Assembly: GCA_003149635.1 (NCBI GenBank)
Contig: QCWI01000008.1
Coordinates: 1 to 64,000, forward strand
Direction of reading: 5' to 3'
Length of the DNA: 64,000 bases
DNA from: Fluviicola sp. XM-24bin1
Lineage (GTDB): Bacteria; Bacteroidota; Bacteroidia; Flavobacteriales_D; Crocinitomicaceae
Shown here: in pieces, positions 26,708 through 36,606 of the stretch
Numbering within the stretch: position 1 is the stretch's first letter
Layout of the letters: every line of letters starts with the position of its first letter
Notes under the pieces: generated by a model
What the model was told of the DNA's origin: nothing
The model's database searches: none
Seen by the model: the letters and a program-made list of their open reading frames with translations, nothing else
Translations under genes and position numbers: made by a program

Positions 26708-28965
26708 CTGGTGAATATTTGAATTTCGTCAATAAACGTCCAAGGTGTATAACCTGCTCCTACGTTTCCTTCAGGTATTTTCTCAAGCGGAATGACTTCA
26801 AACTTCACGTGTTTGGCGCTTGCATTCACTGCACTTACATTCAAACCAGGGCGCACAATAAGCTTCTCTTCATCATCTAGTTCGTAGTTCAACAGCGCAG
26901 TCCACTCTTCTCCATCTTCCGAGATTTTTACGTTGAATTGTTCTGGCAAATAGATCCACGACCCATTCTGATTTAGAAAGCCGATAGTAAGCGAGTCGAT
27001 TGTTGCAACTTCTTCCAACGTGACCGTTAACTCAATTTTCTTGTCGTTAAACCCGAGCCATTCATCACCTTTCCAGCGCTTAAACCCATGAATGCCGTCC
27101 ACTAAGTTCAAACTCCCATTGTGATTGTACTTTTCATGTGGTGGCGGATTCATATATACTTCTGCGCCTAAAATATCGGAGCCTTTCGCTACATAGTTCG
27201 CGGAGTTGTCGGCGTCTAACTTTAAAAGAAATGTACTTCTATCATGCCCCCTCATAATCGGAATGGAATCTCCATTCTTCAGTTCATGCAAGGTTGTCTC
27301 AGGAGCATCGCTATATTCCCAAATTCGGAAAGTTGCAGTGGTATCGACACTGAACCATTTGTAGGAAACGCCTCCTTCCATTCTGTCGACGTGATGCTCA
27401 GGTATATGCAGTGAAATCGATCGGTTTACACCTCGAACACTTAAATTGTCTTCGTGATAATTCAAATACACCTTCAAAAATTCCGAATAAGACGGTTTGT
27501 TCTGGCACCATAAGCCTTGCATTAGGGCCAATGCCCTAGGATACGTCATATACTCTACTAAATAGTATTCGGGAATATATTCTGTCCATACATTTGCCTG
27601 TCCACCAAGAATGAATTTGGCTTCTTCTTCGGATAAATCTTCTGGAATGGGATTATACTGATACACTTTTTCCAAAGGCAGAAAACCACCAATTGCCAAT
27701 GGTTCGGAATCATGGCTGCTTTGATAATAATCGAAGTAGCAGTAGGAAGTAGGAGACATCACTACGAAATGACCTTGCTTTGCCGCTTCTATTCCACCCG
27801 CTTCGCCACGCCACGACATCACGGCTGCATTTGGAGAAAGTCCACCTTCCAAAATTTCATCCCATCCGATTAATTTTCGACCTTTCTCAGTGAGGAACTG
27901 ATCCATTCTTTTGATGAAGTAACTCTGAAGCTCGTGCGAATCATGGAGATCATTTTCCTTAATCACTTTCTGACACTGCGAACATTCGTTCCAGCGTGTT
28001 TTTGGCGCTTCATCACCTCCAATATGAATGTATTCGGATGGAAATAATTCCAACACTTCACCCAGAACATCTTGCAAGAAGACGATGGATTCCTCCTTCG
28101 AACAGTAGATGTCGTCAAAGATTCCCCAAAGTCCCGGTACGCCTTGCTGCTCTCCAGTGCATGATAATTCAGGATAGGCCGCTAATGCAGCACGACTATG
28201 TCCCGGCATTTCGATTTCCGGAACTACATTGATGTGCATTTCCTTGGCAAATGCTACGACTTCTTTGATGTCTTCCTGGGTGTAAAATCCACCGTAATTG
28301 TTTTGATCGTACTTACGTGGCGAATCGTTGTAATGACCGATTACCGTACTATCCCGAAAGCCACCTATTTTGGTAAGTTTCGGATACTTTTTGATTTCAA
28401 TGCGCCATCCTTGATCATCCGTTAAGTGCCAATGGAAGGTATTAAACTTGTACGTGGCCATGGTTTCGATGAAGCTTTTCACCTCATCTACTGAAAAGAA
28501 ATGACGACTCACATCAAGGTGCAATCCGCGCCACTCGAACTTTGGTGCGTCTTCAATTCTTCCCTTTGGAAAACAATTTTTCTTGGCATCTGCAGAATAA
28601 TCAATCAATTGGATCAGGCTGATCATCCCGTAAAATTGACCGACATCCGTGTTATGAGCAATCTCAATTTTGTCGCCAATTTCAATACCGTACGCTTCAG
28701 GTAATAAGTGTTTGCGATACGAGAATGAAACCATAGGATCGGAATCGGTTTCCTCCAGCACTACCCTAACAGCCTTGTAGTATGCTTCCAAAACGGCGAA
28801 CTGTTCCCTTGTGAAAACGTGAGTCGGAATTGTCACCCTATGCTCCTCCAATATAAATTCTTCATTCGTTAACTCAACAAATGAGGGAGTTGGTAAAATA
28901 TTGGTTTGACAGAAGCTCGCAACCGTCAATAAGCAGCTTAGTGCTCCAAGCAGAAACTTGTTCAT
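26704..28965 (-). CDS. Beta-N-acetylhexosaminidase, glycoside hydrolase family 20
   Basis: 753 residues with signal peptide (MNKFLLGALSCLLTVASFCQ). An N-terminal GH20b domain is followed by the catalytic barrel with FHWHLTDDQGWRIEI, PEIEMPGHSRAALAAYP and HIGGDEAPKTRW, whose Asp318-Glu319 pair is the catalytic dyad. NVWTEYI comes later. The C-terminal 150 residues have beta-rich Fn3-like and F5/8-type modules. It removes terminal GlcNAc or GalNAc from chitin, peptidoglycan or glycans, probably in the periplasm; no T9SS domain is seen. It overlaps the upstream foldase gene by four bases. Confidence 0.95.
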   Translation of the reverse strand: MNKFLLGALSCLLTVASFCQTNILPTPSFVELTNEEFILEEHRVTIPTHVFTREQFAVLEAYYKAVRVVLEETDSDPMVSFSYRKHLLPEAYGIEIGDKIEIAHNTDVGQFYGMISLIQLIDYSADAKKNCFPKGRIEDAPKFEWRGLHLDVSRHFFSVDEVKSFIETMATYKFNTFHWHLTDDQGWRIEIKKYPKLTKIGGFRDSTVIGHYNDSPRKYDQNNYGGFYTQEDIKEVVAFAKEMHINVVPEIEMPGHSRAALAAYPELSCTGEQQGVPGLWGIFDDIYCSKEESIVFLQDVLGEVLELFPSEYIHIGGDEAPKTRWNECSQCQKVIKENDLHDSHELQSYFIKRMDQFLTEKGRKLIGWDEILEGGLSPNAAVMSWRGEAGGIEAAKQGHFVVMSPTSYCYFDYYQSSHDSEPLAIGGFLPLEKVYQYNPIPEDLSEEEAKFILGGQANVWTEYIPEYYLVEYMTYPRALALMQGLWCQNKPSYSEFLKVYLNYHEDNLSVRGVNRSISLHIPEHHVDRMEGGVSYKWFSVDTTATFRIWEYSDAPETTLHELKNGDSIPIMRGHDRSTFLLKLDADNSANYVAKGSDILGAEVYMNPPPHEKYNHNGSLNLVDGIHGFKRWKGDEWLGFNDKKIELTVTLEEVATIDSLTIGFLNQNGSWIYLPEQFNVKISEDGEEWTALLNYELDDEEKLIVRPGLNVSAVNASAKHVKFEVIPLEKIPEGNVGAGYTPWTFIDEIQIFTR

Positions 28966-30152
28966 TTATCAGTGAGTTTGGGATAGGAAATGACCAATAT
29001 GGATTCCAGTTGTTTGGGTTTTTCCAAAGGTACGCCGAGGAAGTAAGATTGTCCTACGCGCGCTACGAATAGTTGCCCAACCGTCGTTGATTTTACCTTC
29101 TCAACGAGATCATCCGCCAACAGTCCCGATTCAATATTGCGCAGAATACTCATGCCGTTGTGATCTGGCCAATACTGTTCTACGATAGAATCGAAAGGTA
29201 CATTGGCGTAAAACTGATCGTAAATATCATGGATGGATTCGGTGCGCTCCTCTCTGGTCATTTTTGATCCGTCCAAATAGACATATTGAAAGGAGAAAAG
29301 TTGAACGGTCGTGTCAATGACAAATTTGTACGATCGATAATCCGATGAAATGATGTCATCCGTTTTTTTATTGCCCTCGGCACGTAGACGTTTCATTTCT
29401 TCGAACAATTCGGGATTGGAAGCCTTATTTAGGATTTCCAATTGAACATCTCCAGGGTATTTTTCCGCAAAAGCCCGAAGATCCTCAGTAGATTTTAATT
29501 TCGAAATGCTCTTTTCGTGATCGATGGAATCGAAATAGGAAGTTGGACTGGTATTCGGGATCAACAAAACGAAGTGCCCCTTCATTTTCGTGGGATTGTG
29601 CGTCATGTCAACAATGTTGTACCATCCTATTTGATCATCTCCAGCGACGAATTGCTCGCCCTTTTTCTTCCCTCGCACCGCGTCCTGAAAGCTATCCACG
29701 AAATAATCCAAATCTACCCAGCCAACATCGCCATAAACTTCTTTATCCGGGCCACTGTTCTGTGCGTATTTCGTGAACAATTCTTCGTACTCCGCTCCTG
29801 CTTCTAATTCCTGATAAATGCGATTGATCTGTCCTCTTGCCCCCGGTGTATTCTGAGCACTCATGGTTAACAAACGGAATCGATAAATTTCTTTTGATCC
29901 TTTATCGATTGTTACCACATGATACGAACCTGATTCGAAAGAATCTCCCGGTTTCAATTTGTCCTTGCGTGATTGATAATCTTCATTGACCATTTTATCA
30001 TGCAGGAAGCCCAAAACAACTTGAGGAAGACTGTCTGCAAAGGCTTGTGCTTGTTCAATATCACGAATTTGTTTCGCCTCGGAAAGATAATCTTGACCAA
30101 AAGACGCTTTCGCAAGTAATACGAATAGGATATGTACAATGAAAAGACGCAT
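28962..30152 (-). CDS. PpiC-type (parvulin) peptidyl-prolyl isomerase
   Basis: 396 residues with a signal peptide (MRLFIVHILFVLLAKASFGQ). A parvulin domain lies at about residues 70-185 with YRFRLLTMSAQNTPGARGQINRIY, AEYEELFTKYAQNSG, GDVGWVDLDYFVDSFQDAV and GYYNIVDMTHNP-like sequence. The second half is a partner region with no clear family. It probably assists folding of exported proteins in the periplasm. Its stop overlaps the GH20 start by four bases, so both are one operon. Confidence 0.82.
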   Translation of the reverse strand: MRLFIVHILFVLLAKASFGQDYLSEAKQIRDIEQAQAFADSLPQVVLGFLHDKMVNEDYQSRKDKLKPGDSFESGSYHVVTIDKGSKEIYRFRLLTMSAQNTPGARGQINRIYQELEAGAEYEELFTKYAQNSGPDKEVYGDVGWVDLDYFVDSFQDAVRGKKKGEQFVAGDDQIGWYNIVDMTHNPTKMKGHFVLLIPNTSPTSYFDSIDHEKSISKLKSTEDLRAFAEKYPGDVQLEILNKASNPELFEEMKRLRAEGNKKTDDIISSDYRSYKFVIDTTVQLFSFQYVYLDGSKMTREERTESIHDIYDQFYANVPFDSIVEQYWPDHNGMSILRNIESGLLADDLVEKVKSTTVGQLFVARVGQSYFLGVPLEKPKQLESILVISYPKLTDK

Positions 30153-30202
30153 CTGGAACGAAGCTACAAAATTAACGCCAATCGCGTCAACGAATGGAAT
30201 TT

Positions 30203-30814
30203 CTAGAACCCTGCGCTATTCGCGTCACGGTATGAAAGGGTAAAGAACCCTGGAACATCATGCGGTTCCTTCTCTATGATTACGAGTCCCATACTGTCGC
30301 CATTCTTCCATTGATGGTATGTCCCTGCGACCATTTGGTTGATAGGAATGACGTAATCCTTGGCAACCTCCTCCGCTATTTTCGGGGAACTTGAGTATTT
30401 CGCTGAAGTATGTTGGAATCGCTTTCGGACATCCCAATAAGAGCTTCCTCCGTCCAATAACTTTTTCATCTGACCGACTAAAATCTCAGCAGTCTCAGGT
30501 GACACATCTTTAAAATCCAGCGTAATGATTTGGACTTTCACTACATTAAACATGGAGTCTTGAATCAACTTTGTTCTAAGCCCAAACTGTGGATGCATGG
30601 TTCCATTGTAGGAATCCATGTTGCTTGTATCAATTTTATCGAAGAAGAAGACATCTTTTTCAAGATGAAGAATTCCTGTAAAGACCTCACGAAATCCTTT
30701 GGCATACTCTTCTGCTTCTTCAACAGTATTAATTGCCGCAAAATTTTCCTCGTGATTTTGACCCCAAGAAATTGTAGTAATACATAGTGCAAAAACAGCA
30801 CAGAGCTTTAGCAT
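30203..30814 (-). CDS. Secreted parvulin-related protein, shorter paralogue
   Basis: 203 residues from the ATG at 30814 (signal peptide MLKLCAVFALCITTISWGQ). The upstream ATG at 30871 adds an unlikely leader. The body resembles the N-terminal half of the next gene: AAINTVEEAEEYAKGF, a VQIITLDFKDVSPETAEIL strand-helix, WDVRKRFQHTSAKYSS and a final WKNGDSMGLVIIEKEPH. A reduced parvulin domain without its full active site is the likely reading, so it may have arisen by duplication. First gene of the operon. Confidence 0.65.
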   Translation of the reverse strand: MLKLCAVFALCITTISWGQNHEENFAAINTVEEAEEYAKGFREVFTGILHLEKDVFFFDKIDTSNMDSYNGTMHPQFGLRTKLIQDSMFNVVKVQIITLDFKDVSPETAEILVGQMKKLLDGGSSYWDVRKRFQHTSAKYSSSPKIAEEVAKDYVIPINQMVAGTYHQWKNGDSMGLVIIEKEPHDVPGFFTLSYRDANSAGF

Positions 30815-31123
30815 GTGTTTGTAGTTTAGGCGGTTAAAGTAACAATACGTCCACAATAAATCAATTATCATTCCGCTTTTTTGCCAACGACATTTTCGAT
30901 GTTATTCACAATGCATGCATAACTTCTACTCTGCACTGAATATCAAACTGTTACCAACTTGATTTCTTGCCTAGCAACGCGATTTAACGGATACATTACA
31001 TCTTTCGATTCAATTGTCTAATGGAAGGTACTTTTCCAAAATGACATTGAAAAGTTCAAAATCCAAATACAAAACCCTGACTTCCAAAAAGGGCGCCAGG
31101 GTTAAAGAGTTTGTATGTTTGAA
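30815..31123. other. Intergenic region between the foldase operon and icmF
   Basis: Holds the promoter region of the minus-strand operon (no exact TAnnTTTG box found), AT-rich DNA, and the terminator of icmF at 31073-31103. No gene seen. Confidence 0.55.
31070..31106 (-). terminator. Terminator of icmF
   Basis: Stem AACCCTG (31073-31079) / CAGGGTT (31097-31103), with TTTTG following on the minus strand. Confidence 0.65.
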
Positions 31124-34100
31124 TTACATGTTTCGGCGGTATTGACCTCCTACTTCAAATAATGCGCTGGTAATCTGTCCGAGAGAAGCATATTTACAGG
31201 TTTCCATGAGCTGCTCAAACATGTTTTCGTTTTGAATGGCAGCACGCTGCACTTTACGAATTCCGTCTTGCGCTTCGTCGCTGTAAGACTCATGCAACGC
31301 GTTCAACATGTTGATCTGGAATTGCTTTTCATCTTCCGTTGCACGAATTACCTCCTTCGGAAGAATGGTTGGTGACCCTTTCGAGCTCAGGAAGGTATTT
31401 ACTCCAATAATTGGGAATTCACCCGTATGCTTCAATGTTTCGTAGTACAATGATTCTTCTTGAATTTTCGAACGTTGGTACATCGTTTCCATAGCTCCAA
31501 GCACGCCACCACGCTCTGTAATGCGATCGAATTCAGAAAGTACTGCCTCTTCTACCAAATCGGTCAATTCCTCAATGATGAATGAACCTTGCAACGGATT
31601 TTCGTTTTTCGCCAATCCCAACTCACGGTTGATGATCAACTGAATCGCCATCGCGCGTCGTACAGATTCTTCTGTAGGCGTGGTAATCGCTTCGTCGTAG
31701 GCATTGGTATGCAAACTGTTACAGTTATCGTAGATCGCGTACAAAGCTTGCAAGGTTGTACGAATATCGTTGAAATCGATTTCCTGCGCGTGCAACGAAC
31801 GACCAGAAGTCTGAATGTGATATTTCAACATCTGCGCGCGGGCATTAGCTCCGTATTTCTTTGCAAGTGCTTTCGCCCAAATTCTTCTAGCAACACGTCC
31901 AATAACTGCGTATTCTGGATCGATACCATTCGAAAAGAAGAACGATAAGTTCGGCCCGAATGCGTTAATATCCATACCTCGGCTCAAGTAGTATTCTACG
32001 TAAGTAAATCCGTTCGCCAAAGTGAAGGCCAATTGCGTAATAGGATTGGCTCCGGCCTCAGCAATGTGATATCCTGAAATGGAAACCGAATAGAAATTTC
32101 GAACACCATTATTGATAAAGTACTCTTGCACATCTCCCATCAATCGCAACGCGAATTCGGTTGAGAAAATACAGGTATTCTGCGCTTGATCTTCCTTCAA
32201 AATATCGGCTTGAACCGTTCCGCGAACTGCTTTCAGAGTATCCGCTTTGATTTGGGCGTAGACTTTCGCATCCAACACCTGATCTCCGGTTACACCTAAG
32301 AGCATCAATCCCAATCCGTCGTTTCCTTCAGGAAGATCGCCGTTGTAACGAGGACGTTCTGTTCCTTTCTTTTTATAGATCTCAGCAATTTTGGCTTCTA
32401 CTTCCGCCTCCATGCCGTTTTCTTTGATGTATTTCTCACAGTTTTGATCGATCGCTGCGTTCATGAAGAACCCAAGAAGCATTGGCGCCGGGCCATTGAT
32501 CGTCATGGAAACTGAAGTCTTAGGATCGGAAAGATCGAACCCTGAGTACAATTTCTTCGCATCGTCTAAGCAGCAAATTGATACACCTGAGTTTCCAATT
32601 TTACCGTAGATATCTGGACGCAAATCTGGATCGTTTCCGTACAAAGTAACCGAGTCAAAGGCTGTTGAAAGTCGCTTAGCCGGCATCCCTAAACTTACGT
32701 AGTGGAAACGCTTGTTCGTACGTTCTGGCCCTCCTTCACCTGCAAACATTCGCGTTGGATCTTCTCCTTCACGTTTGAATGGGAAAAGTCCTGATGTATA
32801 TGGGAATTCTCCCGGAACGTTCTCTTGTAACGACCAACGAAGAATATCGCCCCATCCTGAATATTTTGGTGTTGCCACCTTAGGAATTTGCGAATGAGAC
32901 AATGATTCTGTGTGCGTTTGAATGGAAAGTTCTTTATCGCGCACTTTAAATTTGAACAACTCGTTTTTGTACTTCTGACGCTTTTCTTCCCAGCTTTCGA
33001 TGATCGCCATGTTACGAGGATCGAAGTTGAGCTTTTCCATCTCGTATGCCTCTTGCAATCCTTTCACCAAACGATCTTTATCTTCTAGCGTCGAATTCTT
33101 CATGGATTCAATGGAGGTATGCAATCCGTACAACTTATTCGCCACGGCCACTTGCTCTTCTACCCATTTGTCATACGAGCGATTGTTTTCCGAAATCTCA
33201 GAAAGGTAACGCGTACGATCTGGCGGAATCACGAAGATCTTCTCCGACATCTCATCCGTAATCTCGAAGGTAGAATCAAGTTTTGCGCCTGTTTTCTCCA
33301 CCAATTTATCCATGATCACCTTGTACAAAGTGTTCATTCCTGGATCGTTAAATTGAGACGCGATGGTCCCATATACTGGCATGGAATCTACATCTGCCTC
33401 CCACATTTGGTGGTTGCGCTGGTATTGTTTTCTAACATCACGAAGTGCGTCCAAGGCACCGCGTTTGTCGAATTTATTAAGAGCGATCACGTCGGCAAAA
33501 TCCAACATGTCGATTTTCTCTAGTTGTGTTGCCGCCCCATATTCAGGCGTCATTACGTACAAGGACATATCCGAGTGATCCAAAATTTCGGTATCACTTT
33601 GTCCGATTCCCGAAGTCTCAAGGATGATTAAATCGTACTCGGCTGCTTTCAATACGTTGATAGCCTCCGCTACGTGTTTTGATAGTGCCAAATTGGATTG
33701 ACGTGTCGCTAACGAGCGCATATAAACACGATCGTTTTTGATGGAGTTCATTCGGATTCGATCTCCTAACAATGCACCTCCTGTCTTACGTTTCGAAGGA
33801 TCTACGGAAACTACCGCAATTGATTTATCGCTAAAATCGATTAGGAAACGACGCACTAACTCGTCCACCAATGATGATTTTCCAGCCCCTCCAGTTCCAG
33901 TGATACCCAATACTGGAATTTGAACGTCGTCGGCCATTTTATGAACGGCATCCAAAATTCCTTGAGATTCATCTGCAAAGTTCTCAGCCGCGGAAATGAT
34001 GCGAGCAATATTTGGAGCACTTTTCTCCTTAATGTGATTGATTTCACCATTCAAATCCTTTCCAACAGGATAATCCGATCGTTCTACCAAATCGTTGATC

Positions 34101-34504
34101 ATTCCTTGCAATCCCATGGCGCGGCCATCGTCTGGGTGGTAAATGCGTTCAATTCCGTACTCCTGCAACTCTGCAATCTCAGAAGGAAGTATGGTTCCTC
34201 CACCTCCACCAAAAATCTTGATGTGTCCGGCTCCTTTTTCCTGCAATAAGTCGTACATGTACTTGAAGTACTCGTTATGTCCTCCTTGGTAGGAAGTCAT
34301 TGCGATGGCTTGTGCATCTTCCTGGATAGCACAGTTAACCACTTCTTCTACAGATCTATCGTGTCCTAAGTGAATTACTTCACAACCGGTAGATTGAATG
34401 ATACGACGCATGATATTGATGGCTGCATCGTGCCCATCGAATAGGGACGCAGCAGTTACAATACGCACTTTATTTTGAGGAATATAAGGGGCGATTTTTT
34501 CCAT
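31124..34504 (-). CDS. icmF: Fused isobutyryl-CoA (methylmalonyl-CoA-type) mutase, IcmF
   Basis: 1126 residues in the order known for IcmF. First is a B12-binding domain (LFDGHDAA at 21-28, cobalt-ligand His25; GGGGG near 99-103). Next is a MeaB-like GTPase with P-loop GTGGAGKSS at 203-211. A linker leads to the acyl-CoA mutase barrel from about residue 555. In the barrel, TSGLFPFKR replaces the TMY found in methylmalonyl-CoA mutases, which fits the isobutyryl/n-butyryl type. It rearranges carbon skeletons of acyl-CoA with adenosylcobalamin, and its own GTPase guards cofactor loading. No lesion is seen. It stands alone, with repeats upstream. Confidence 0.93.
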   Translation of the reverse strand: MEKIAPYIPQNKVRIVTAASLFDGHDAAINIMRRIIQSTGCEVIHLGHDRSVEEVVNCAIQEDAQAIAMTSYQGGHNEYFKYMYDLLQEKGAGHIKIFGGGGGTILPSEIAELQEYGIERIYHPDDGRAMGLQGMINDLVERSDYPVGKDLNGEINHIKEKSAPNIARIISAAENFADESQGILDAVHKMADDVQIPVLGITGTGGAGKSSLVDELVRRFLIDFSDKSIAVVSVDPSKRKTGGALLGDRIRMNSIKNDRVYMRSLATRQSNLALSKHVAEAINVLKAAEYDLIILETSGIGQSDTEILDHSDMSLYVMTPEYGAATQLEKIDMLDFADVIALNKFDKRGALDALRDVRKQYQRNHQMWEADVDSMPVYGTIASQFNDPGMNTLYKVIMDKLVEKTGAKLDSTFEITDEMSEKIFVIPPDRTRYLSEISENNRSYDKWVEEQVAVANKLYGLHTSIESMKNSTLEDKDRLVKGLQEAYEMEKLNFDPRNMAIIESWEEKRQKYKNELFKFKVRDKELSIQTHTESLSHSQIPKVATPKYSGWGDILRWSLQENVPGEFPYTSGLFPFKREGEDPTRMFAGEGGPERTNKRFHYVSLGMPAKRLSTAFDSVTLYGNDPDLRPDIYGKIGNSGVSICCLDDAKKLYSGFDLSDPKTSVSMTINGPAPMLLGFFMNAAIDQNCEKYIKENGMEAEVEAKIAEIYKKKGTERPRYNGDLPEGNDGLGLMLLGVTGDQVLDAKVYAQIKADTLKAVRGTVQADILKEDQAQNTCIFSTEFALRLMGDVQEYFINNGVRNFYSVSISGYHIAEAGANPITQLAFTLANGFTYVEYYLSRGMDINAFGPNLSFFFSNGIDPEYAVIGRVARRIWAKALAKKYGANARAQMLKYHIQTSGRSLHAQEIDFNDIRTTLQALYAIYDNCNSLHTNAYDEAITTPTEESVRRAMAIQLIINRELGLAKNENPLQGSFIIEELTDLVEEAVLSEFDRITERGGVLGAMETMYQRSKIQEESLYYETLKHTGEFPIIGVNTFLSSKGSPTILPKEVIRATEDEKQFQINMLNALHESYSDEAQDGIRKVQRAAIQNENMFEQLMETCKYASLGQITSALFEVGGQYRRNM

Positions 34505-34527
34505 AAATTGAGGCTTTTAAAGCGCCA

Positions 34528-34535
34528 CAAAAATA
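34528..34535 (-). promoter_or_regulatory. -7 box of the icmF promoter
   Basis: Minus-strand TATTTTTG fits TAnnTTTG and lies 23 bases before the ATG. Confidence 0.45.
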
Positions 34536-34559
34536 ATGAAAATCCCGTGAAACTTAGGC

Positions 34560-34740
34560 AGACAGTACCCTTTCTTAATAATGAATATTGAATTATGAAT
34601 AAGAAAAAGCGAGAGCTTTTGAAGACTGAGGCAGAACCAGGCGGGCGAGAAAGCCGAGGGATATTATGAATGAGGAATGAAGTGCTGAGTAGGTAAAATG
34701 CTGAAAGCTGAAAGCTAAAGATGGAAGGTAGAAAGAATCC
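34560..34740. repeat. ATGAATATTGAATTATGAATAAG / GCTGAAAGCTGAAAG repeat block
   Basis: Begins with ATGAATATTGAATTATGAAT units like those at 5428 and 7966. It continues through a GGCGGGCGAGAAAGCCGAGG stretch and ends with GCTGAAAGCTGAAAGCT units like those near 25396. No coding seen. Confidence 0.6.
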
Positions 34741-34807
34741 TTTCACTTATTGCTTTCACCTTGTACCTGCGTTCTAAATTCCAATCAAATCATACCAAAC
34801 CACTGAA

Positions 34808-35194
34808 TTACCCTTGCCCTCCTTCCTTATTTTTCATTGTCTTGTAGCAATCTTGAATTTTGTTCATCAGTTCCTGAAACACGACTGGTTTTGATACCAC
34901 GCAGGATTTCTCAATGTCTTCAATTTCTTCCAAAGATTTTAATCGCGAATTGCCTGTTGTGAAAATGACGGGAGTAAAATCACCCGATTCCCTTAGCTTA
35001 TTGACTAGGTCAATGCCGTTTCCCCCATTTTTAAGAGTGACATCCATTAAAATTACATCGGGATCTTTCGAGAGCGAATCTTTGAATCCTTTTTCATCAG
35101 TCGCCATACCGATCACTGTGAACCCTTGCCCCTCCAAATGCAATTTGGAAGCATGAGCAATGAGCAATTCGTCCTCTACAATAAGGATTTTCAT
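34808..35194 (-). CDS. Single-domain response regulator (CheY-like)
   Basis: 128 residues, a receiver domain only. Acidic pocket Glu7-Asp8 (VEDE), phosphoacceptor Asp51 in VILMDVTLKNG, Thr79/Thr80 in VIFTTGN, and Lys102 in SKPVVF. No output domain, so it acts by protein contact. It is divergent from the histidine kinase gene with a shared 120-base region, making a two-component pair likely. Confidence 0.93.
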   Translation of the reverse strand: MKILIVEDELLIAHASKLHLEGQGFTVIGMATDEKGFKDSLSKDPDVILMDVTLKNGGNGIDLVNKLRESGDFTPVIFTTGNSRLKSLEEIEDIEKSCVVSKPVVFQELMNKIQDCYKTMKNKEGGQG

Positions 35195-35253
35195 GAGTAC
35201 AGCGTGTTTGTTTCGTTATAACAAAATAGAAATAAATTTGTTCAAAAACGAAC

Positions 35254-35284
35254 TTGTCTTTCACAGTTCTCGTCTGTATATTTG
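35254..35284 (+). promoter_or_regulatory. Promoter of the histidine kinase
   Basis: TTG (35254-35256), 20-base spacer, TATATTTG (35277-35284), both matching the phylum consensus. The ATG at 35315 is 31 bases downstream. Confidence 0.7.
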
Positions 35285-35314
35285 AACGAATCAATCAATA
35301 CTACTTCGAACTCT

Positions 35315-36553
35315 ATGGTTCCTGAAGAATCTATTGAATCAATCAAAAGAAAGGCCTATTCTTTGGAGGTCATTAACTCTTTTGCTTCCGCGTTAATGGA
35401 AGCGAATACCGAACACGATATTGTTTGGTGTATTGTGCGCCATGCCGTGGCCAAGTTGGGTTATGACGATTGTGTGATCTACATGGTGGAATCAGGTAAC
35501 GAAACGATTCGTCAGCGTGCTGCACTTGGCCCTGAGAAGAATCCAACGGAGGACATGATTATAAACCCGATTGTTCTGAACGTTGGAGAAGGAATTTGCG
35601 GTGCCGTGGTTGAAACAGGAAAGGCTGAAATTATCAGTGATACTCAAAACGATCCGAGGTATGTAATTGACGACGCTGCGCGTTTATCTGAAATTGTTGT
35701 TCCTATTATTGATCACAATGGAACTGTCATTGGAGTTATCGATTCCGAGCATCCTAAAAAGAATTTCTACAGCGAAGCAGATCTTGAGATTTTATCCACA
35801 GTAGCCAAAATGGCGGCCACACGTATCGGACAAGCAAGGGCCATTGAGCAGCTCAGATCGAATAAAGATCGATTGCAGCAAAAGGTTGATCGTAACACGC
35901 TTGATTTGCTGAGCATGATCGAAGAGCTTCAGAAATCGAATAAGGAGATTGAACGTAGGGATCACGAAAAAGAAACCTTGCTCAAAGAGATTCACCATCG
36001 TGTAAAAAATAACCTTCAGATTGTATCTAGTATCTTGAGTTTACAGGCGGCCAAATCTAGTGATCACATGTCTACGGATATTTTCATCGATTGCCAGAAC
36101 CGCATTAAGTCTATGGCGATCATCCACGAACAACTTTATGATCAGGGAGATTTGGCACGAATTGCTGCTGATGAATACGTAATTGGAATTGCGGAATCAC
36201 TGCAAGATACTTATCGAATGCAATGCGATGCCATAATGGATTATCAATTGGATCGCGTCTTCCTGACAATTGAAAAATCTGTTCCATTCGGATTGATACT
36301 GAATGAGATTCTCGTGAATTGCTTCAAACACGCATTAATTGATGGCCAAGGAATGATTGGGATCAAATTAAAACATGCGAATAATGAAGTTCAACTGATT
36401 GTGAAGGATACTGGCAATGGCTTTGATCCTCTCCATACGAAAGAATCTATGGGGATTGGTCTCGTGCGCACTTTAACCGAACAACTAGAAGGCGTCATCA
36501 CGTTCGATCCGAATTCTAGCGGTACGAAAGTCTCTCTTATCTTTCCCGCGTAA
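35315..36553 (+). CDS. GAF-domain sensor histidine kinase, HisKA_2 type
   Basis: 412 residues from the ATG at 35315; the earlier TTG falls in the promoter box. A GAF domain covers residues about 15-175 (INPIVLNVGEGICGAVVETGKAE). A coiled coil follows, then the HisKA_2 motif LLKEIHHRVKNN with phosphorylatable His227, and a HATPase_c domain with N-box LNEILVNCFKHA and G-box IGLVRTL. No membrane segment, so it is cytoplasmic and senses a small molecule or redox state through GAF. Paired with the divergent single-domain regulator. Confidence 0.92.
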   Translation: MVPEESIESIKRKAYSLEVINSFASALMEANTEHDIVWCIVRHAVAKLGYDDCVIYMVESGNETIRQRAALGPEKNPTEDMIINPIVLNVGEGICGAVVETGKAEIISDTQNDPRYVIDDAARLSEIVVPIIDHNGTVIGVIDSEHPKKNFYSEADLEILSTVAKMAATRIGQARAIEQLRSNKDRLQQKVDRNTLDLLSMIEELQKSNKEIERRDHEKETLLKEIHHRVKNNLQIVSSILSLQAAKSSDHMSTDIFIDCQNRIKSMAIIHEQLYDQGDLARIAADEYVIGIAESLQDTYRMQCDAIMDYQLDRVFLTIEKSVPFGLILNEILVNCFKHALIDGQGMIGIKLKHANNEVQLIVKDTGNGFDPLHTKESMGIGLVRTLTEQLEGVITFDPNSSGTKVSLIFPA

Positions 36554-36557
36554 CTGT

Positions 36558-36589
36558 TTGACTCATACTTGCTAAATGTTGTACATTTG
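36558..36589 (+). promoter_or_regulatory. Promoter of the S15 hydrolase
   Basis: TTG (36558-36560), 21-base spacer, TACATTTG (36582-36589), with the ATG 17 bases downstream at 36607. Confidence 0.65.
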
Positions 36590-36606
36590 AAGTACAGACT
36601 ATACCC

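Larger units (their letters stand above)
34505..34807. other. 303-base intergenic region upstream of icmF
   Basis: Contains the icmF -7 box and repeats at 34560-34740. I see no gene and no cobalamin riboswitch box. Confidence 0.6.

Noticed and set aside
34505-34810. Cobalamin riboswitch upstream of icmF
   Set aside because: I looked for a B12-box-like sequence and saw only intergenic repeats; no supporting fold.
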